Source: Paenibacillus sp. Soil787
GTDB taxonomy: Bacteria; Bacillota; Bacilli; Paenibacillales; NBRC-103111
NCBI RefSeq assembly: GCF_001429545.1
Contig: NZ_LMSP01000048.1
Coordinates: 188,731 to 252,730 of the forward strand
Direction: 5' to 3'
DNA length: 64,000 nt
The notes below the pieces were generated by a model. The model did not search any database. It was not told the DNA's origin and worked only from the letters and a program-made list of their open reading frames with translations. The first letter of the stretch is position 1. The number at the start of each line of letters is the position of its first letter. This document shows positions 26,243-35,719 of this stretch, piece after piece. Made by a program: the position numbers and the translations under genes.

Positions 26243-29200
26243 TTATTGGTTATGAGAAACTATAACATTAGCTGTTTGGGTCGTTGTGTTCCCTGCAGAA
26301 TCAATAGCTGTATAGGTGATGGTGTAAATGCGCCCATTGCCTTTACCTGATCTCTCTGCACGAAGCATAAATTCCGTGTCCAATGTGCTGATTTGCGCTC
26401 CTTGAATGTCACCTGGCGTATCTCCGTCACCTAGCCCATCATCAGGCTCGTTGCTTGCAATGGATGTAAGAACAATAGATGTGTTGCCAGAAAGGCTATC
26501 ATTTGCGTTAATTGTTGCTTTCACGGTAATCATTTCGTGATTTGGCGGCCACAAAGCAGTTTGATCCAATACCAAATTTAATGTAGGTGCCGTTTTATCA
26601 ATTTGCACGACTGCCGCATGTGGAGACTCGGCGTTGCCTTTCATGTCAATACTCCAGTATGAGAGAGTGTGCGTGCCCTCATCTGTAATGATAATAGAGG
26701 AACCCTCCTGCTCTGCACCGCCATCCACCGTGTAATAGGTACCGGCCACGCCGGAGCCGCTGTCACTAGCCGTGAGCGTTACCTTGATATCTTTGTTCAC
26801 CCAACCTGTAGGTGCGTCATCGGTAGTCGTAGGTGGTAATCCAGGTGCCGGTTCGTTCACAATCGTAAGATGCGGCGCAGTCGGTTCCTCCATGTCAGTC
26901 CCAAGGTAGAAGCTTGTATGAGGCGGTTGGTTGTAACCGGTGTTTTGCCAAGCGACCCCTAAGCGGTATATCGGATCATGCATCAGCGTACGAAGGCGTG
27001 TTTGGGTCACAGTACTCGTCGTATAAATGCGCAGCTCTGAACTGTCTGTACTTCTCCATACGATTTCTTCCCGCCAATCGCCAAACAGGTCGGCCTGCAG
27101 ATTCGGCGTTGCTTTCGTGCTGTTGTTTGACAATGCCCCTTCAGCCGTAAACAAACGGTTGGTCGTATGGTTCACATAGTCCCACTTATCAACGTGGTTG
27201 CTGTCTAGCAGTTCGCGGCTCAGGTCGCCGTCCCACCAAATACCGAAGTTCGTTGAGCTTGGAATGGACATGCTGATCAATTCGCCTTTCGCGCTGTAAA
27301 GACCTGAGAGAGGAATATGCTGAGCATTCGTTATTGTTGCAGCCCATACCTCTTCACCCAAATAGTTCGGATCAATGTCTGCCGACATGCCGCGTCCGGT
27401 ATCAATTCCCGTCTTCACACCCCAAAGAATTTCACCCGTTTTCGCATCCCGGAAGTCCAAACCATAAGGAGAATCTAGATGCTCATGTACATTGAAGAAT
27501 TCTAGCCCTGGTCTGGAAGGGTCCAGGTCGCCTAGATGCTGCGCATCCCCGTGGCCGAGCCCAGTGTTGTAAAGCGGTGTACCATCATCATCGATCGCCA
27601 TGGCACCGAACGTGATCTCATCCTTGCCGTCCCCATCTACGTCGCCGATGGACAAGTTATGATCACCTTGGGCTGTATAGGCCGCTCCAAGACCTTCATC
27701 ATTCGTATCGAAACGCCATTTTTTCGTCAATGCGCCATTCTTGAAATCGTAAGCAACAATCACGGTTCTTGTATAATAGCCACGACTGACAATCAAGCTC
27801 GGATGCTCACCGTCGAGGTAAGCAACTGCTGCCAGAAAACGGTCCACCCGGTTGCCATAGGAGTCGCCCCAGTCCGAAACGACTCCGCGTGGTGGATCGT
27901 AATCCGTCGTTGCGATGGCTTTTCCAGTTAAACCATTAAAGACGGTTAAATATTCAGGTCCTTCCAGCACATAACCACTGCTGTTGCGGTGATCGGCTGT
28001 TGCATCACCAATAGCAATGCCTGTTCCGTCAATCGTGCCATCGGCTGTTTTGAACGTGACTTCCGCTTTGCCGTCACCATCCAAGTCATAAACCTGGAAC
28101 TGCGTGTAGTGCGCTCCAGCGCGAATGTTCGGTCCAAGGTCGATACGCCACAGGCGAGTGCCGTCCATCTTGTAGGCATCGATGTAAACGTTGCCGGTAT
28201 AGCCAGCTTGTGAGTTATCGTGGGAGTTAGACGGGTCCCACTTCACAATCAACTCGTACGTGCCATCGCCATCCACATCGCCGACACTGGTGTCGTTCGC
28301 GCTGTAGGTGTAGGCTTCTCCGGATTTTGTGATGCCGCCCTCCGGCTTCTGGAGCGGTGTGGACATATAATTGTTCTGCCATACGGATGCTTCTTTCGAA
28401 GCCACTTTCTCACGACCGCCGATAACGATTTTTAGGAGATATACAGACGTATCCGTACCCGCTTCATCGAGCAGATTTGTTGCGCCTGTGATCGGTTCTG
28501 CATTTACTTTGACACCGCTGCGATACAGATTGAATGCGATGTCAGACGGGTCTGTGCCAAGCATTTTCCAGCCTACATAGACACCATTAACCTGTTTGAC
28601 CGCTACCAGCGCACGATCAAGATATTCAGCTTGCCGGCTCAGTACGGTTACGATTGGTGTTGCCAGTGTTTCGGACTGCCCGGATACTCCGCCTGCGCTT
28701 ACGGCTGAAATCTTATAATAGTAAGGAATCGTCGTAAGAACTGTCGTATCGGTATAACTGGATTGGCTTGATTTGCCAATCAACTCGAATGTACCGCCAC
28801 TCGTCTCCGAACGGTAAATGTTATACGTTTTGGCTCCTGTGACCGGCCCCCAACTAAGGGTGAGATCATTCTTATTCACGCTTATAGCTTGAAGATTAAC
28901 AGGTACGGCAGGAATAGGAACATTTGGATCAACCATGGATACGTTGAGAGCTGTAGATGGACCGGTTTCCGTTGAGGCCAAGTCCACTGTCGTCACTTGG
29001 TATACATACTCCATCCCTGCATCAACTGTATTATCAATGTAAGCGTTCGTCGTTGCGCTTCCAATCAGCTGAAATTTCGACGTACCGCTTACTTTGCGGT
29101 AAACATTATATTTCGCGACGTCCTCTACACCAGTCCACGACAGGGAAACAGAAGGACTTTCCGGATCTGTGTTCTTCGCATCGATTTTCAGAGCTGTAGG

Positions 29201-32200
29201 CGCCATGAGAATCGGCGTAATTTCCAAACCGTTTACAATCGCCGTCGTACCGCCGAACTTGAAGTTCATTTGTCCATCACTAACAGAAGTCTGTGAAATA
29301 ATTTTTTCGACGACGGATTTGTTGCCCGCCGTAACGGTCCCAAAGTCCGTACCTTCGATGGCAACTGTCGTTCTTGCACTTCCCAAATAGTCGCCAACGT
29401 AAAGCTTAACGGAATAAAGACCGTTCGGCATATCCACCATAAACTCCCAGCCAACATTGAAATAGCCGAGCCAATCGCGGAGCAGGTCCGTACCGGTAGC
29501 ACGATCACGGCCAATCATGCCTGTCGGGTCCTTGATGCCGTAGCCTTTCTCCGCCGTGTATGTGGAAGAAAGGTTAACGCCGGTATAGCCAGCTTGAACC
29601 GGTGAGGAAGACAAACCGAAGTCGAACTTGATGGTCGCATGCTTCGTTTTGATGACGACGACATCTGATTGTTCAGACTCTCCTTTGCCGTTAACTGCTG
29701 TAACTACTACATGGTAGGTTTGTCCTTCCGTCATACCTTGAATCGTAGTTGTCGGAACAGTCGACGTACCCACTAAGACGTAATTAGTGTCAGATGCTAA
29801 CTTTCTATAAATCTTATAGATATCCGCACCTTCCACTGCATTCCACGTCAATACAGCGCCTGCATTGCTCACATTGCTTGCCACTACGCCGATTGGCTGG
29901 GGTGGAACTGCAGCAGGCGGCGCAACATCCGTGACATAGGCGGAAAGTGGAATATTAAGGTCTTTAATTCCGCCTGACAGAAGACGTGCGATTTGGATTG
30001 CGCCATATTCCTGGAAGTGCGTATCGTCCGCATTTCCGCTCGGGAAGGCAGTATAGGTACCTATGGGTACATGTAGGAAGACAGCAAGCGTTCCAATTGG
30101 CCCGATGGTATCATAGTAAGCACGACTTAATGTGCTGAGATCCGCGAGTTTTACATCCATTTCTTGTGCCAGTTCTTTCATCGCGGCAACATAGGTCGGG
30201 AAGCTGACATTGAAGATACCGGTTGTCGCGTTAAAATCCCTGCGGCCGACGGGCGTTACCAAAATCGGCACAGCTCCACGCTGCCTAGCGCCATTGATAT
30301 ACGTCTTCAGATAGTTTTTATAATCCTCGGGAGATGCATACCGTTCTGGAACAGAGATTGTCGCATCATTATGACCGAATTGGATCAAGAAGTAGTCATT
30401 CGGTTTGATCGCTCGCAAAATGTTATCTAAACGACCTTCCGTGAGGAACGTTTTGCTGCTGCGGCCCCCGATGGACTGGTTGCTGAAGGTAATGTCGGAA
30501 GTAAAGTAACGGGAAATCATCTGTCCCCAACCAGCCTGAGGCTTCCAGTATGAATCGTAAGTCTGTACCGTAGAATCCCCTGCGATATAAACCGTAGGCA
30601 TTTCTCCAGCCACCCGATCCGCTAGCTTGGAAATGACAAGCCCATTAATTTTGGGCGCAGAACCCGAGAAGTAGATATTCAATTGACCGTCAACCAGCGC
30701 GACTTCGAACGTCTGCTCCAAATATTCGCCAGCTGCCTTAGGCGTAAGCGCAATTTTATTTGCCGTCATTCCTTCTACGGAAACAGCCACTTCAGTTGCT
30801 GCATTGGCATCACCTGCCGTTACCGTAACAGCGTAATCCCCATTTGCCAGGTCCACATTGAAGGAAGTGCCCGCTGGCGATAGATAATCGGATTTCAGTG
30901 GATCTAATGTGCCGCTGTTACCTGAGCTGACAAGCGAAGGATTGGCAAATCCGTATTTCAACTGGGCTGTATAGGCCACTGGAGTCGTAATACCGAAATA
31001 GCCGTCAGCTACAGCCCCAGGACCGAAGTCTAATTTCAACGGCAGTCCGGAAGGCAGCTCGTTAGGGGCAGCATACACCGTGCTTGCTGCCACGCCCGAG
31101 GCTTCAGACACGCCTGCCGCATTCGTTGCTTTTACCTGATAGTAATGAACCGACAATGTGTCGGCCGTAGAATCTGTGAATGTCGTCGATGTTACCAAGC
31201 CGAGCTCGGTGTAAATTCCGGCAGCAGAATCCGAACGGAATATCTTATACCCCGTTGCTCCATTCGATGCTGACCATTGCAAGGACACTTTATCCAAAGT
31301 GACACCGCTTACAATCAAGTTCGTCGGAGCAGCCGGAATTGATATAGACGGTATCACTTCCGCCGTTACAGAACTGCTCGCTGCAGATTCAAGTCCGCTT
31401 GCACCCAGAGCAGTGACTTGATAGGAATATATATTTCCTACAGAAACGGCCATATCGGTGTAAGAATTTACTGTCACTTGTTTGATAAAATCATAATTCG
31501 TTACGCTATTCGTCGCACGGTACACATTGTAATAGACCGAATCCGTCACGCTGCTCCAACCGAGTGATACGGAGGCTGCACCAGGTGTCAAATTGATATT
31601 GGTTACAGCGAGTGATTGAGGAGCCGAAGGCGCCTGCGCTGCTGGCACCTGTTCAATGACGAGGCCGTTCAAATAGCCGGCACCTGTGCCGCTGTAGCCT
31701 GTAGTGATACCAACTGTCAATTGGCCATCAGTTACCGTGGTGCTGTAGGTTGCTTGCGCGATAGCTACCTTCGTTGAAATCGTCCCTTTCGTCACCCCTT
31801 CAAGGGCAACCGTCGTTTTCGTTGTGGATGTACCTGCGAGCAGATCGCCCGAATAAATCGTCACGTTGTAATTGCCGTTTGGCACGTCCGCTAAGAACGT
31901 GAAGGGCGTTCCCAGAATAAAATCGTTCGTCAAATCAGTGCCGCCTGATCGATTCCTGGAGGCTCCCGCTGGCAGCGCTGTTTCAAGCCCGTATCCTCGT
32001 TCCGGCGTATAGGTCAACTGATCATGAACTTGATCATAGCCTGCCATGACCGGGCTGCTCGCTGGACCGAAATCAAATTTCTTTACAAACACCTCATCTG
32101 CATGGGCAGTAGATTCACCAAAAGTCAAAGTTGGGAGCATATTGTAGGAAAATATAAGACCACACAATAGAATTGCTAATATTCGATTTATTTTCTTCTT

Positions 32201-32206
32201 CATCAT
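26243..32206 (-). CDS. Secreted bifunctional rhamnogalacturonan acetylesterase (CE12) / rhamnogalacturonan lyase (PL11)
   Basis: A 1987-residue exported pectin-degrading enzyme. In approximate order: signal peptide (1-37, AHADE); jelly-roll/malectin-like domain (40-190, FDFGPASSPVMAGY); two fibronectin III domains; a second jelly-roll (390-535, LDFGPGAVADGY); an SGNH esterase of family CE12 (540-765) with GDSTVQTYD, NQSIGGRSSKTF, IQFGHND and DDTHFQEYG; an FN3; a third jelly-roll (FDFGLSSSPVQAGY); two FN3 domains; a PL11 lyase (about 1200-1790) starting AEYLDRALVAVKQVNGVYVG and containing SVGDVDGDGTYELIVKWDPS and GDVDGDGKDEITFG; then two Ig-like domains. The known roles of the two catalytic families are deacetylation and cleavage of rhamnogalacturonan I; here both sit on one chain. 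There is no anchor or SLH domain, so it is probably released. Leftward and apparently monocistronic. Confidence 0.93.
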   Translation of the reverse strand: MMKKKINRILAILLCGLIFSYNMLPTLTFGESTAHADEVFVKKFDFGPASSPVMAGYDQVHDQLTYTPERGYGLETALPAGASRNRSGGTDLTNDFILGTPFTFLADVPNGNYNVTIYSGDLLAGTSTTKTTVALEGVTKGTISTKVAIAQATYSTTVTDGQLTVGITTGYSGTGAGYLNGLVIEQVPAAQAPSAPQSLAVTNINLTPGAASVSLGWSSVTDSVYYNVYRATNSVTNYDFIKQVTVNSYTDMAVSVGNIYSYQVTALGASGLESAASSSVTAEVIPSISIPAAPTNLIVSGVTLDKVSLQWSASNGATGYKIFRSDSAAGIYTELGLVTSTTFTDSTADTLSVHYYQVKATNAAGVSEASGVAASTVYAAPNELPSGLPLKLDFGPGAVADGYFGITTPVAYTAQLKYGFANPSLVSSGNSGTLDPLKSDYLSPAGTSFNVDLANGDYAVTVTAGDANAATEVAVSVEGMTANKIALTPKAAGEYLEQTFEVALVDGQLNIYFSGSAPKINGLVISKLADRVAGEMPTVYIAGDSTVQTYDSYWKPQAGWGQMISRYFTSDITFSNQSIGGRSSKTFLTEGRLDNILRAIKPNDYFLIQFGHNDATISVPERYASPEDYKNYLKTYINGARQRGAVPILVTPVGRRDFNATTGIFNVSFPTYVAAMKELAQEMDVKLADLSTLSRAYYDTIGPIGTLAVFLHVPIGTYTAFPSGNADDTHFQEYGAIQIARLLSGGIKDLNIPLSAYVTDVAPPAAVPPQPIGVVASNVSNAGAVLTWNAVEGADIYKIYRKLASDTNYVLVGTSTVPTTTIQGMTEGQTYHVVVTAVNGKGESEQSDVVVIKTKHATIKFDFGLSSSPVQAGYTGVNLSSTYTAEKGYGIKDPTGMIGRDRATGTDLLRDWLGYFNVGWEFMVDMPNGLYSVKLYVGDYLGSARTTVAIEGTDFGTVTAGNKSVVEKIISQTSVSDGQMNFKFGGTTAIVNGLEITPILMAPTALKIDAKNTDPESPSVSLSWTGVEDVAKYNVYRKVSGTSKFQLIGSATTNAYIDNTVDAGMEYVYQVTTVDLASTETGPSTALNVSMVDPNVPIPAVPVNLQAISVNKNDLTLSWGPVTGAKTYNIYRSETSGGTFELIGKSSQSSYTDTTVLTTIPYYYKISAVSAGGVSGQSETLATPIVTVLSRQAEYLDRALVAVKQVNGVYVGWKMLGTDPSDIAFNLYRSGVKVNAEPITGATNLLDEAGTDTSVYLLKIVIGGREKVASKEASVWQNNYMSTPLQKPEGGITKSGEAYTYSANDTSVGDVDGDGTYELIVKWDPSNSHDNSQAGYTGNVYIDAYKMDGTRLWRIDLGPNIRAGAHYTQFQVYDLDGDGKAEVTFKTADGTIDGTGIAIGDATADHRNSSGYVLEGPEYLTVFNGLTGKAIATTDYDPPRGVVSDWGDSYGNRVDRFLAAVAYLDGEHPSLIVSRGYYTRTVIVAYDFKNGALTKKWRFDTNDEGLGAAYTAQGDHNLSIGDVDGDGKDEITFGAMAIDDDGTPLYNTGLGHGDAQHLGDLDPSRPGLEFFNVHEHLDSPYGLDFRDAKTGEILWGVKTGIDTGRGMSADIDPNYLGEEVWAATITNAQHIPLSGLYSAKGELISMSIPSSTNFGIWWDGDLSRELLDSNHVDKWDYVNHTTNRLFTAEGALSNNSTKATPNLQADLFGDWREEIVWRSTDSSELRIYTTSTVTQTRLRTLMHDPIYRLGVAWQNTGYNQPPHTSFYLGTDMEEPTAPHLTIVNEPAPGLPPTTTDDAPTGWVNKDIKVTLTASDSGSGVAGTYYTVDGGAEQEGSSIIITDEGTHTLSYWSIDMKGNAESPHAAVVQIDKTAPTLNLVLDQTALWPPNHEMITVKATINANDSLSGNTSIVLTSIASNEPDDGLGDGDTPGDIQGAQISTLDTEFMLRAERSGKGNGRIYTITYTAIDSAGNTTTQTANVIVSHNQ

Positions 32207-32413
32207 ACGGAGTCCTCGCCTTCTATGTATTTATCCTTCTACTATGATGTCTGTTCACGTTGCGTAAACGTCACACCTCCGCCCCATTGGGAATGTTTTC
32301 CTCCTCACATCATAGATGGTATTTTTCTTCTTTCCCATGTAAAAAAACGTTCTTTTTGTTTAAAAAACAGATATTTTGAATACGCTTCCAAAATAACACA
32401 AAGCATTGAACAC

Positions 32414-32438
32414 CAAAAAGAGCACCCATTGAGGTGCT
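32414..32438 (-). terminator. Terminator of the sugar operon
   Basis: On the minus strand AGCACC-TCAAT-GGGTGCT is followed by TTTTT. It lies about 160 bp beyond the epimerase stop and upstream of the lyase promoter region. Confidence 0.8.
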
Positions 32439-32598
32439 TCGTGCTTTCGCTGACCCTTTTTGTGTTTTCAACCGCATGGGATACGGTATCCATATCCTTT
32501 CCAACCAGGTTAATCTTATCGGACAAATCGCCCATACTGGCGGAGCTCTCAGAAGCTTCACTGGCTTGGTGAGTAACAAATCATCGATCGAAAAAATT

Positions 32599-33543
32599 CT
32601 ACCGAAGCAAATCTCCCTCTCGCTCGCGGAAATAGGATGACGATTGCTGAACTAAACGATCCAGCAATGGCTGATTGAGACTGCCATAATTAGCCGTATA
32701 CATATCAACGCCCGATAAGAGTGGTTCGAGGGTGACGAATTTACCTTGACAATTGTAGTCCAGTAGGTAAAGCGCCATAATAATGATGTCCAAATCCATG
32801 GAGCCTTCGCCAATACCGCGGCGGTTGCTATCTGCCATATGCAAATTGACAAGCTGTTCCCCAGCGGACAGCAGCGCTTCGCCGATATGCTGCTCTTCTG
32901 ATTGCATATGATAAACGTCTCCATTGATCGACTGAACACCAGGGTGATTGATGGACCGAATGTAGTTTTGCGCATCGGCGACCGTATGTATGAAGCTGAC
33001 TTCATCCGAACGGATCGGTTCAACCGCAGCCTTAATACCGTGTTGCAAGAATAAATCACCCGCCATTAACAACGTTTCTACACTGCGCTCAAGCTCCATC
33101 GCATCGTAACCCTTCGTTCTACCAGGCGCTCCGGGGACAATCAGCATATAAGAAGCGCCCACCGCAGCGGCGAATTCAATTTCTCTTTTTAAATATTCCA
33201 ATGCGGTTTGCCGATGAAACGGACGATTGCTGGAAAGATCGCATTCCACAGAGAACATGCCGCAAATTCCCGAAACCTTCAGGTCATGCTCCGCTAAAAT
33301 GCGCAATGTATCCTTCACTCCATAGCCTAAATCAGGACCATGATGATTCCCCTTCAATTCGATGTAACCAATGCCTGCTTGCTGCAGCCGTTTCGCTGAA
33401 TCGGATAAGGACTCTGTGCCAAACCCCCAGTTGCTCCATGATAAATTCAAACGTTCTGCAAACCGCTCCGGACGGACTTTCTTCAATTCTGTAAAAGCTG
33501 CTCGGATCTTTTCATTTTTCAGTTCAAAATTTTGTAGACTCAT
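32599..33543 (-). CDS. Sugar (phosphate) isomerase/epimerase, TIM barrel, ketose 3-epimerase-like
   Basis: A 314-residue protein of the xylose-isomerase-like TIM barrel group. ATG at 33543 follows GGGGTGGTGG at 5 nt; an in-frame ATG 12 bp upstream is less likely. The four metal ligands of D-tagatose/D-psicose 3-epimerases are in place: Glu in AAVEPIRSDE, Asp in INGDVYHM, His in NLHMADSNRR and Glu in FVTLEPLL. The HMADSNR-GIGEG segment is characteristic. A likely reaction is C3 (or C4) epimerisation of a ketohexose. Last gene of the importer operon, 21 bp after the kinase gene, so the product may feed that kinase. Confidence 0.82.
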   Translation of the reverse strand: MSLQNFELKNEKIRAAFTELKKVRPERFAERLNLSWSNWGFGTESLSDSAKRLQQAGIGYIELKGNHHGPDLGYGVKDTLRILAEHDLKVSGICGMFSVECDLSSNRPFHRQTALEYLKREIEFAAAVGASYMLIVPGAPGRTKGYDAMELERSVETLLMAGDLFLQHGIKAAVEPIRSDEVSFIHTVADAQNYIRSINHPGVQSINGDVYHMQSEEQHIGEALLSAGEQLVNLHMADSNRRGIGEGSMDLDIIIMALYLLDYNCQGKFVTLEPLLSGVDMYTANYGSLNQPLLDRLVQQSSSYFREREGDLLR

Positions 33544-33564
33544 GATTTCCACCACCCCTTAGAT

Positions 33565-34521
33565 TCAAAGAAAATTGTGTACTTCCTCAAGACTCGGCAG
33601 CGATTGAATGGCTCCTTTTCTCGTTGTCGTGATTGCCGCAACGACTGCTGCAAATTCCAGCATCCGAGTTGCCAACGCTTTCGTGATTTCACGTAAAGGA
33701 AGCTTCTGCAAGCTTATTTGATAAAGAAATGCTCCTATAAAAGCATCCCCTGCACCAGTCGTTTCCAGCACCTGCACCTTTCTCGCTGGAATCGATACTT
33801 GATATTCCTTGGTGTACAGTTCTGCACCGTTTGCGCCCTTTGTATAAATAATAATCTCCACATCGCCAACGAATAAGGATGAGATTGCCGCTTGTTCATC
33901 CTGAAGGCCCGTAATAAAAGCAAGCTCTTCGTCGCTTATTTTCAAAATATGGCTGCACGGGATAAATTGCAGAATGGTTTGTCTGCATTGCTCCTTGTCC
34001 GGCCAGAGCGGCAACCTGACGTTTGGATCGAAGCTGACAATACCTCCTTGCGCCTTGATTGCTTCAATCGCTCGGATATGCGCATATTTAACCGGAGCCT
34101 CAATAAGATTTACCGAGCAAAAATGCAAAATATCATTTGCTTGAAACCATGCTTCATCGATATCATCTGCTGCAAGCAGCATATCCGCGCTGGGATTGCG
34201 GTAAAACATAAAATCCCGATTTCCATCCGACTTCAGGCTCACGAAAGCAAGCGCGGTATTCGCTTCATCCGTTCTGAAAATATAACGCGTGTCCACTCCC
34301 GCATCCCGCAAAGTACCTACCAGAAAATCGCCAAAAGCGTCCACGCCTACTTTACCTATAAAAGCGCTCTCCCCGCCCAGTTTCGCGGCAGCGCATGCCA
34401 CATTCGCAGGCGCCCCTCCCGCTTCCTTGACAAAAGCGGTGACCTCACTAAGGGCAACGCCTTTTTCCGCCGGGATGAAGTCGATCAACGCTTCGCCAAT
34501 CGTAAATATTTTCGCCATCAT
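33565..34521 (-). CDS. PfkB-family sugar kinase, fructokinase-like
   Basis: A 318-residue ribokinase-fold kinase. The start IFTIGEALIDFIP and FVKEAGGAPANVACAAAKLGG are typical of bacterial fructokinases, and the C-terminal anion hole with the catalytic Asp reads LETTGAGDAFIGAFLY. It phosphorylates a sugar in the cytosol, most likely a ketohexose. Two adjacent ATGs follow GGGAGAGGC; the first was used. It lies between the binding-protein gene and the epimerase gene. An upstream hairpin probably lowers its expression relative to the transporter. Confidence 0.9.
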   Translation of the reverse strand: MMAKIFTIGEALIDFIPAEKGVALSEVTAFVKEAGGAPANVACAAAKLGGESAFIGKVGVDAFGDFLVGTLRDAGVDTRYIFRTDEANTALAFVSLKSDGNRDFMFYRNPSADMLLAADDIDEAWFQANDILHFCSVNLIEAPVKYAHIRAIEAIKAQGGIVSFDPNVRLPLWPDKEQCRQTILQFIPCSHILKISDEELAFITGLQDEQAAISSLFVGDVEIIIYTKGANGAELYTKEYQVSIPARKVQVLETTGAGDAFIGAFLYQISLQKLPLREITKALATRMLEFAAVVAAITTTRKGAIQSLPSLEEVHNFL

Positions 34522-34546
34522 GCCTCTCCCATCAAATGAAAATAAC

Positions 34547-34582
34547 TAGAAGAAGCTGCCCAACGAGGACAGCCTCTTCTAT
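34547..34582 (-). terminator. Intra-operon hairpin between binding protein and kinase genes
   Basis: On the minus strand AGAAGAGGCTGTCC pairs with GGGCAGCTTCTTCT around a 5-nt loop. It lacks a strong U-tract, so it may be a partial terminator or an mRNA-stabilising element that keeps the binding protein in excess. Confidence 0.6.
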
Positions 34583-34614
34583 TTGCTAACGTTTAATTTA
34601 AAAACTGCGATACA

Positions 34615-35631
34615 TTAATTGTAAAGAAGCGCTTTGATATCCGGAGCATCGATATTTGTTTTGTCATACCAGTGGAAGCCGGTGTCGATATTTTTCTCAA
34701 CCTTTTCACCTTTTACAGCCATGACAGCAGCTTTAACGGACCAGTATCCAATACCGATTGGATCTTGTGTGATTGCGCCAGCCATTTTACCGCTTTTGAT
34801 TGCATCAATTTGTTGTTTGCCTGAATCGTAACCAATGACCACAATTTTATCTTTCTTCAATTCCGTTACCGCGTTCAGTACACCGATAGCTGATCCTTCG
34901 TTGGCGCCAAAGAACCCTTTAACGTTAGGATGAGCTTGAATGATCGCTTTGGCAAGGTCAGTAGATTTTAATTGATCCCCGCCGCCGTATTGGATATCAA
35001 CGATTTTAATATTCGGATATTTAGCTTTGATTTGATTCACAAAGCCATCGCGGCGATCGATTCCCGTGCGGCTCGTTTGGTCATGAACGACTACAGCGAC
35101 TTCGCCTTCATTGCCAATCAATGAAGCCATTTTGTCTGCAGCAAGAGCGGCAGCTGCGATATTGTTCGTAGCTGCAGTAGCAACCGGGATGTCGCTGTCT
35201 ACGCCGGAGTCAAATCCAACAACAGGAATTTTACTGTCTTTTGCTTTTTGCAGTAATGGAATAGCAGCTTTGCTATCGAGTGCTGCGAATGCAATTGCAG
35301 CTGGTTTTTTTCCAAGCGCCGCAGTAAGCATCTCGATTTGTTTATCAACCTGTGATTCCGTTTCAGGACCTTCAAAGGTGATGTTCACGTCAAATTCTTT
35401 TGCCGCTTTTTCAGCGCCCAACTTAACAGCTTGCCAGAATTGGTGCTGGAACCCTTTGGAAATGACTGGGACGTACATTTTTTCCGTTTTCGTCGCATCC
35501 GCTGCTGCTGCAGGTGCTGTTGTAGCTGCCGACTTTGCCGGCTCTTCCGCTTTCTTGGTACCACAAGCGGATAATACGGTTGCAAACATTAACAAAAGCG
35601 TCATTGCAAAGACCATTTTTTTACTTTTCAA
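34615..35631 (-). CDS. Sugar ABC transporter substrate-binding lipoprotein, RbsB/AlsB type
   Basis: A 338-residue binding protein of the periplasmic_binding_4 group (ribose, allose, galactose). The start is TTG at 35631, placed 8 nt after AGGGG, giving a short signal with lipobox LSAC. Motifs include QHQFWQAVKLGAEKAAKEF, VVGFDSGVDSDIPVATAATNN, GFFGANEGSAIGVL and VVIGYDSGKQQIDAI. It delivers sugar to the permease whose gene lies 71 bp upstream? In transcription order it follows ATPase and permease. Sequence alone cannot fix the sugar; the kinase and epimerase suggest a ketohexose or a rare sugar. Confidence 0.92.
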   Translation of the reverse strand: MKSKKMVFAMTLLLMFATVLSACGTKKAEEPAKSAATTAPAAAADATKTEKMYVPVISKGFQHQFWQAVKLGAEKAAKEFDVNITFEGPETESQVDKQIEMLTAALGKKPAAIAFAALDSKAAIPLLQKAKDSKIPVVGFDSGVDSDIPVATAATNNIAAAALAADKMASLIGNEGEVAVVVHDQTSRTGIDRRDGFVNQIKAKYPNIKIVDIQYGGGDQLKSTDLAKAIIQAHPNVKGFFGANEGSAIGVLNAVTELKKDKIVVIGYDSGKQQIDAIKSGKMAGAITQDPIGIGYWSVKAAVMAVKGEKVEKNIDTGFHWYDKTNIDAPDIKALLYN

Positions 35632-35719
35632 TCTAATCGCCCCTGACATGTTTTATTATTATAGAACTCCCTATGGGAGGAACTACCTTTATGAGATTCA
35701 GCATTGTTGAACGCGTTTA

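Noticed and set aside
35111..35710. A 199-codon plus-strand frame opposite the binding-protein gene
   Set aside because: Ala/Ser-rich antisense of an RbsB-type gene; no ribosome site.
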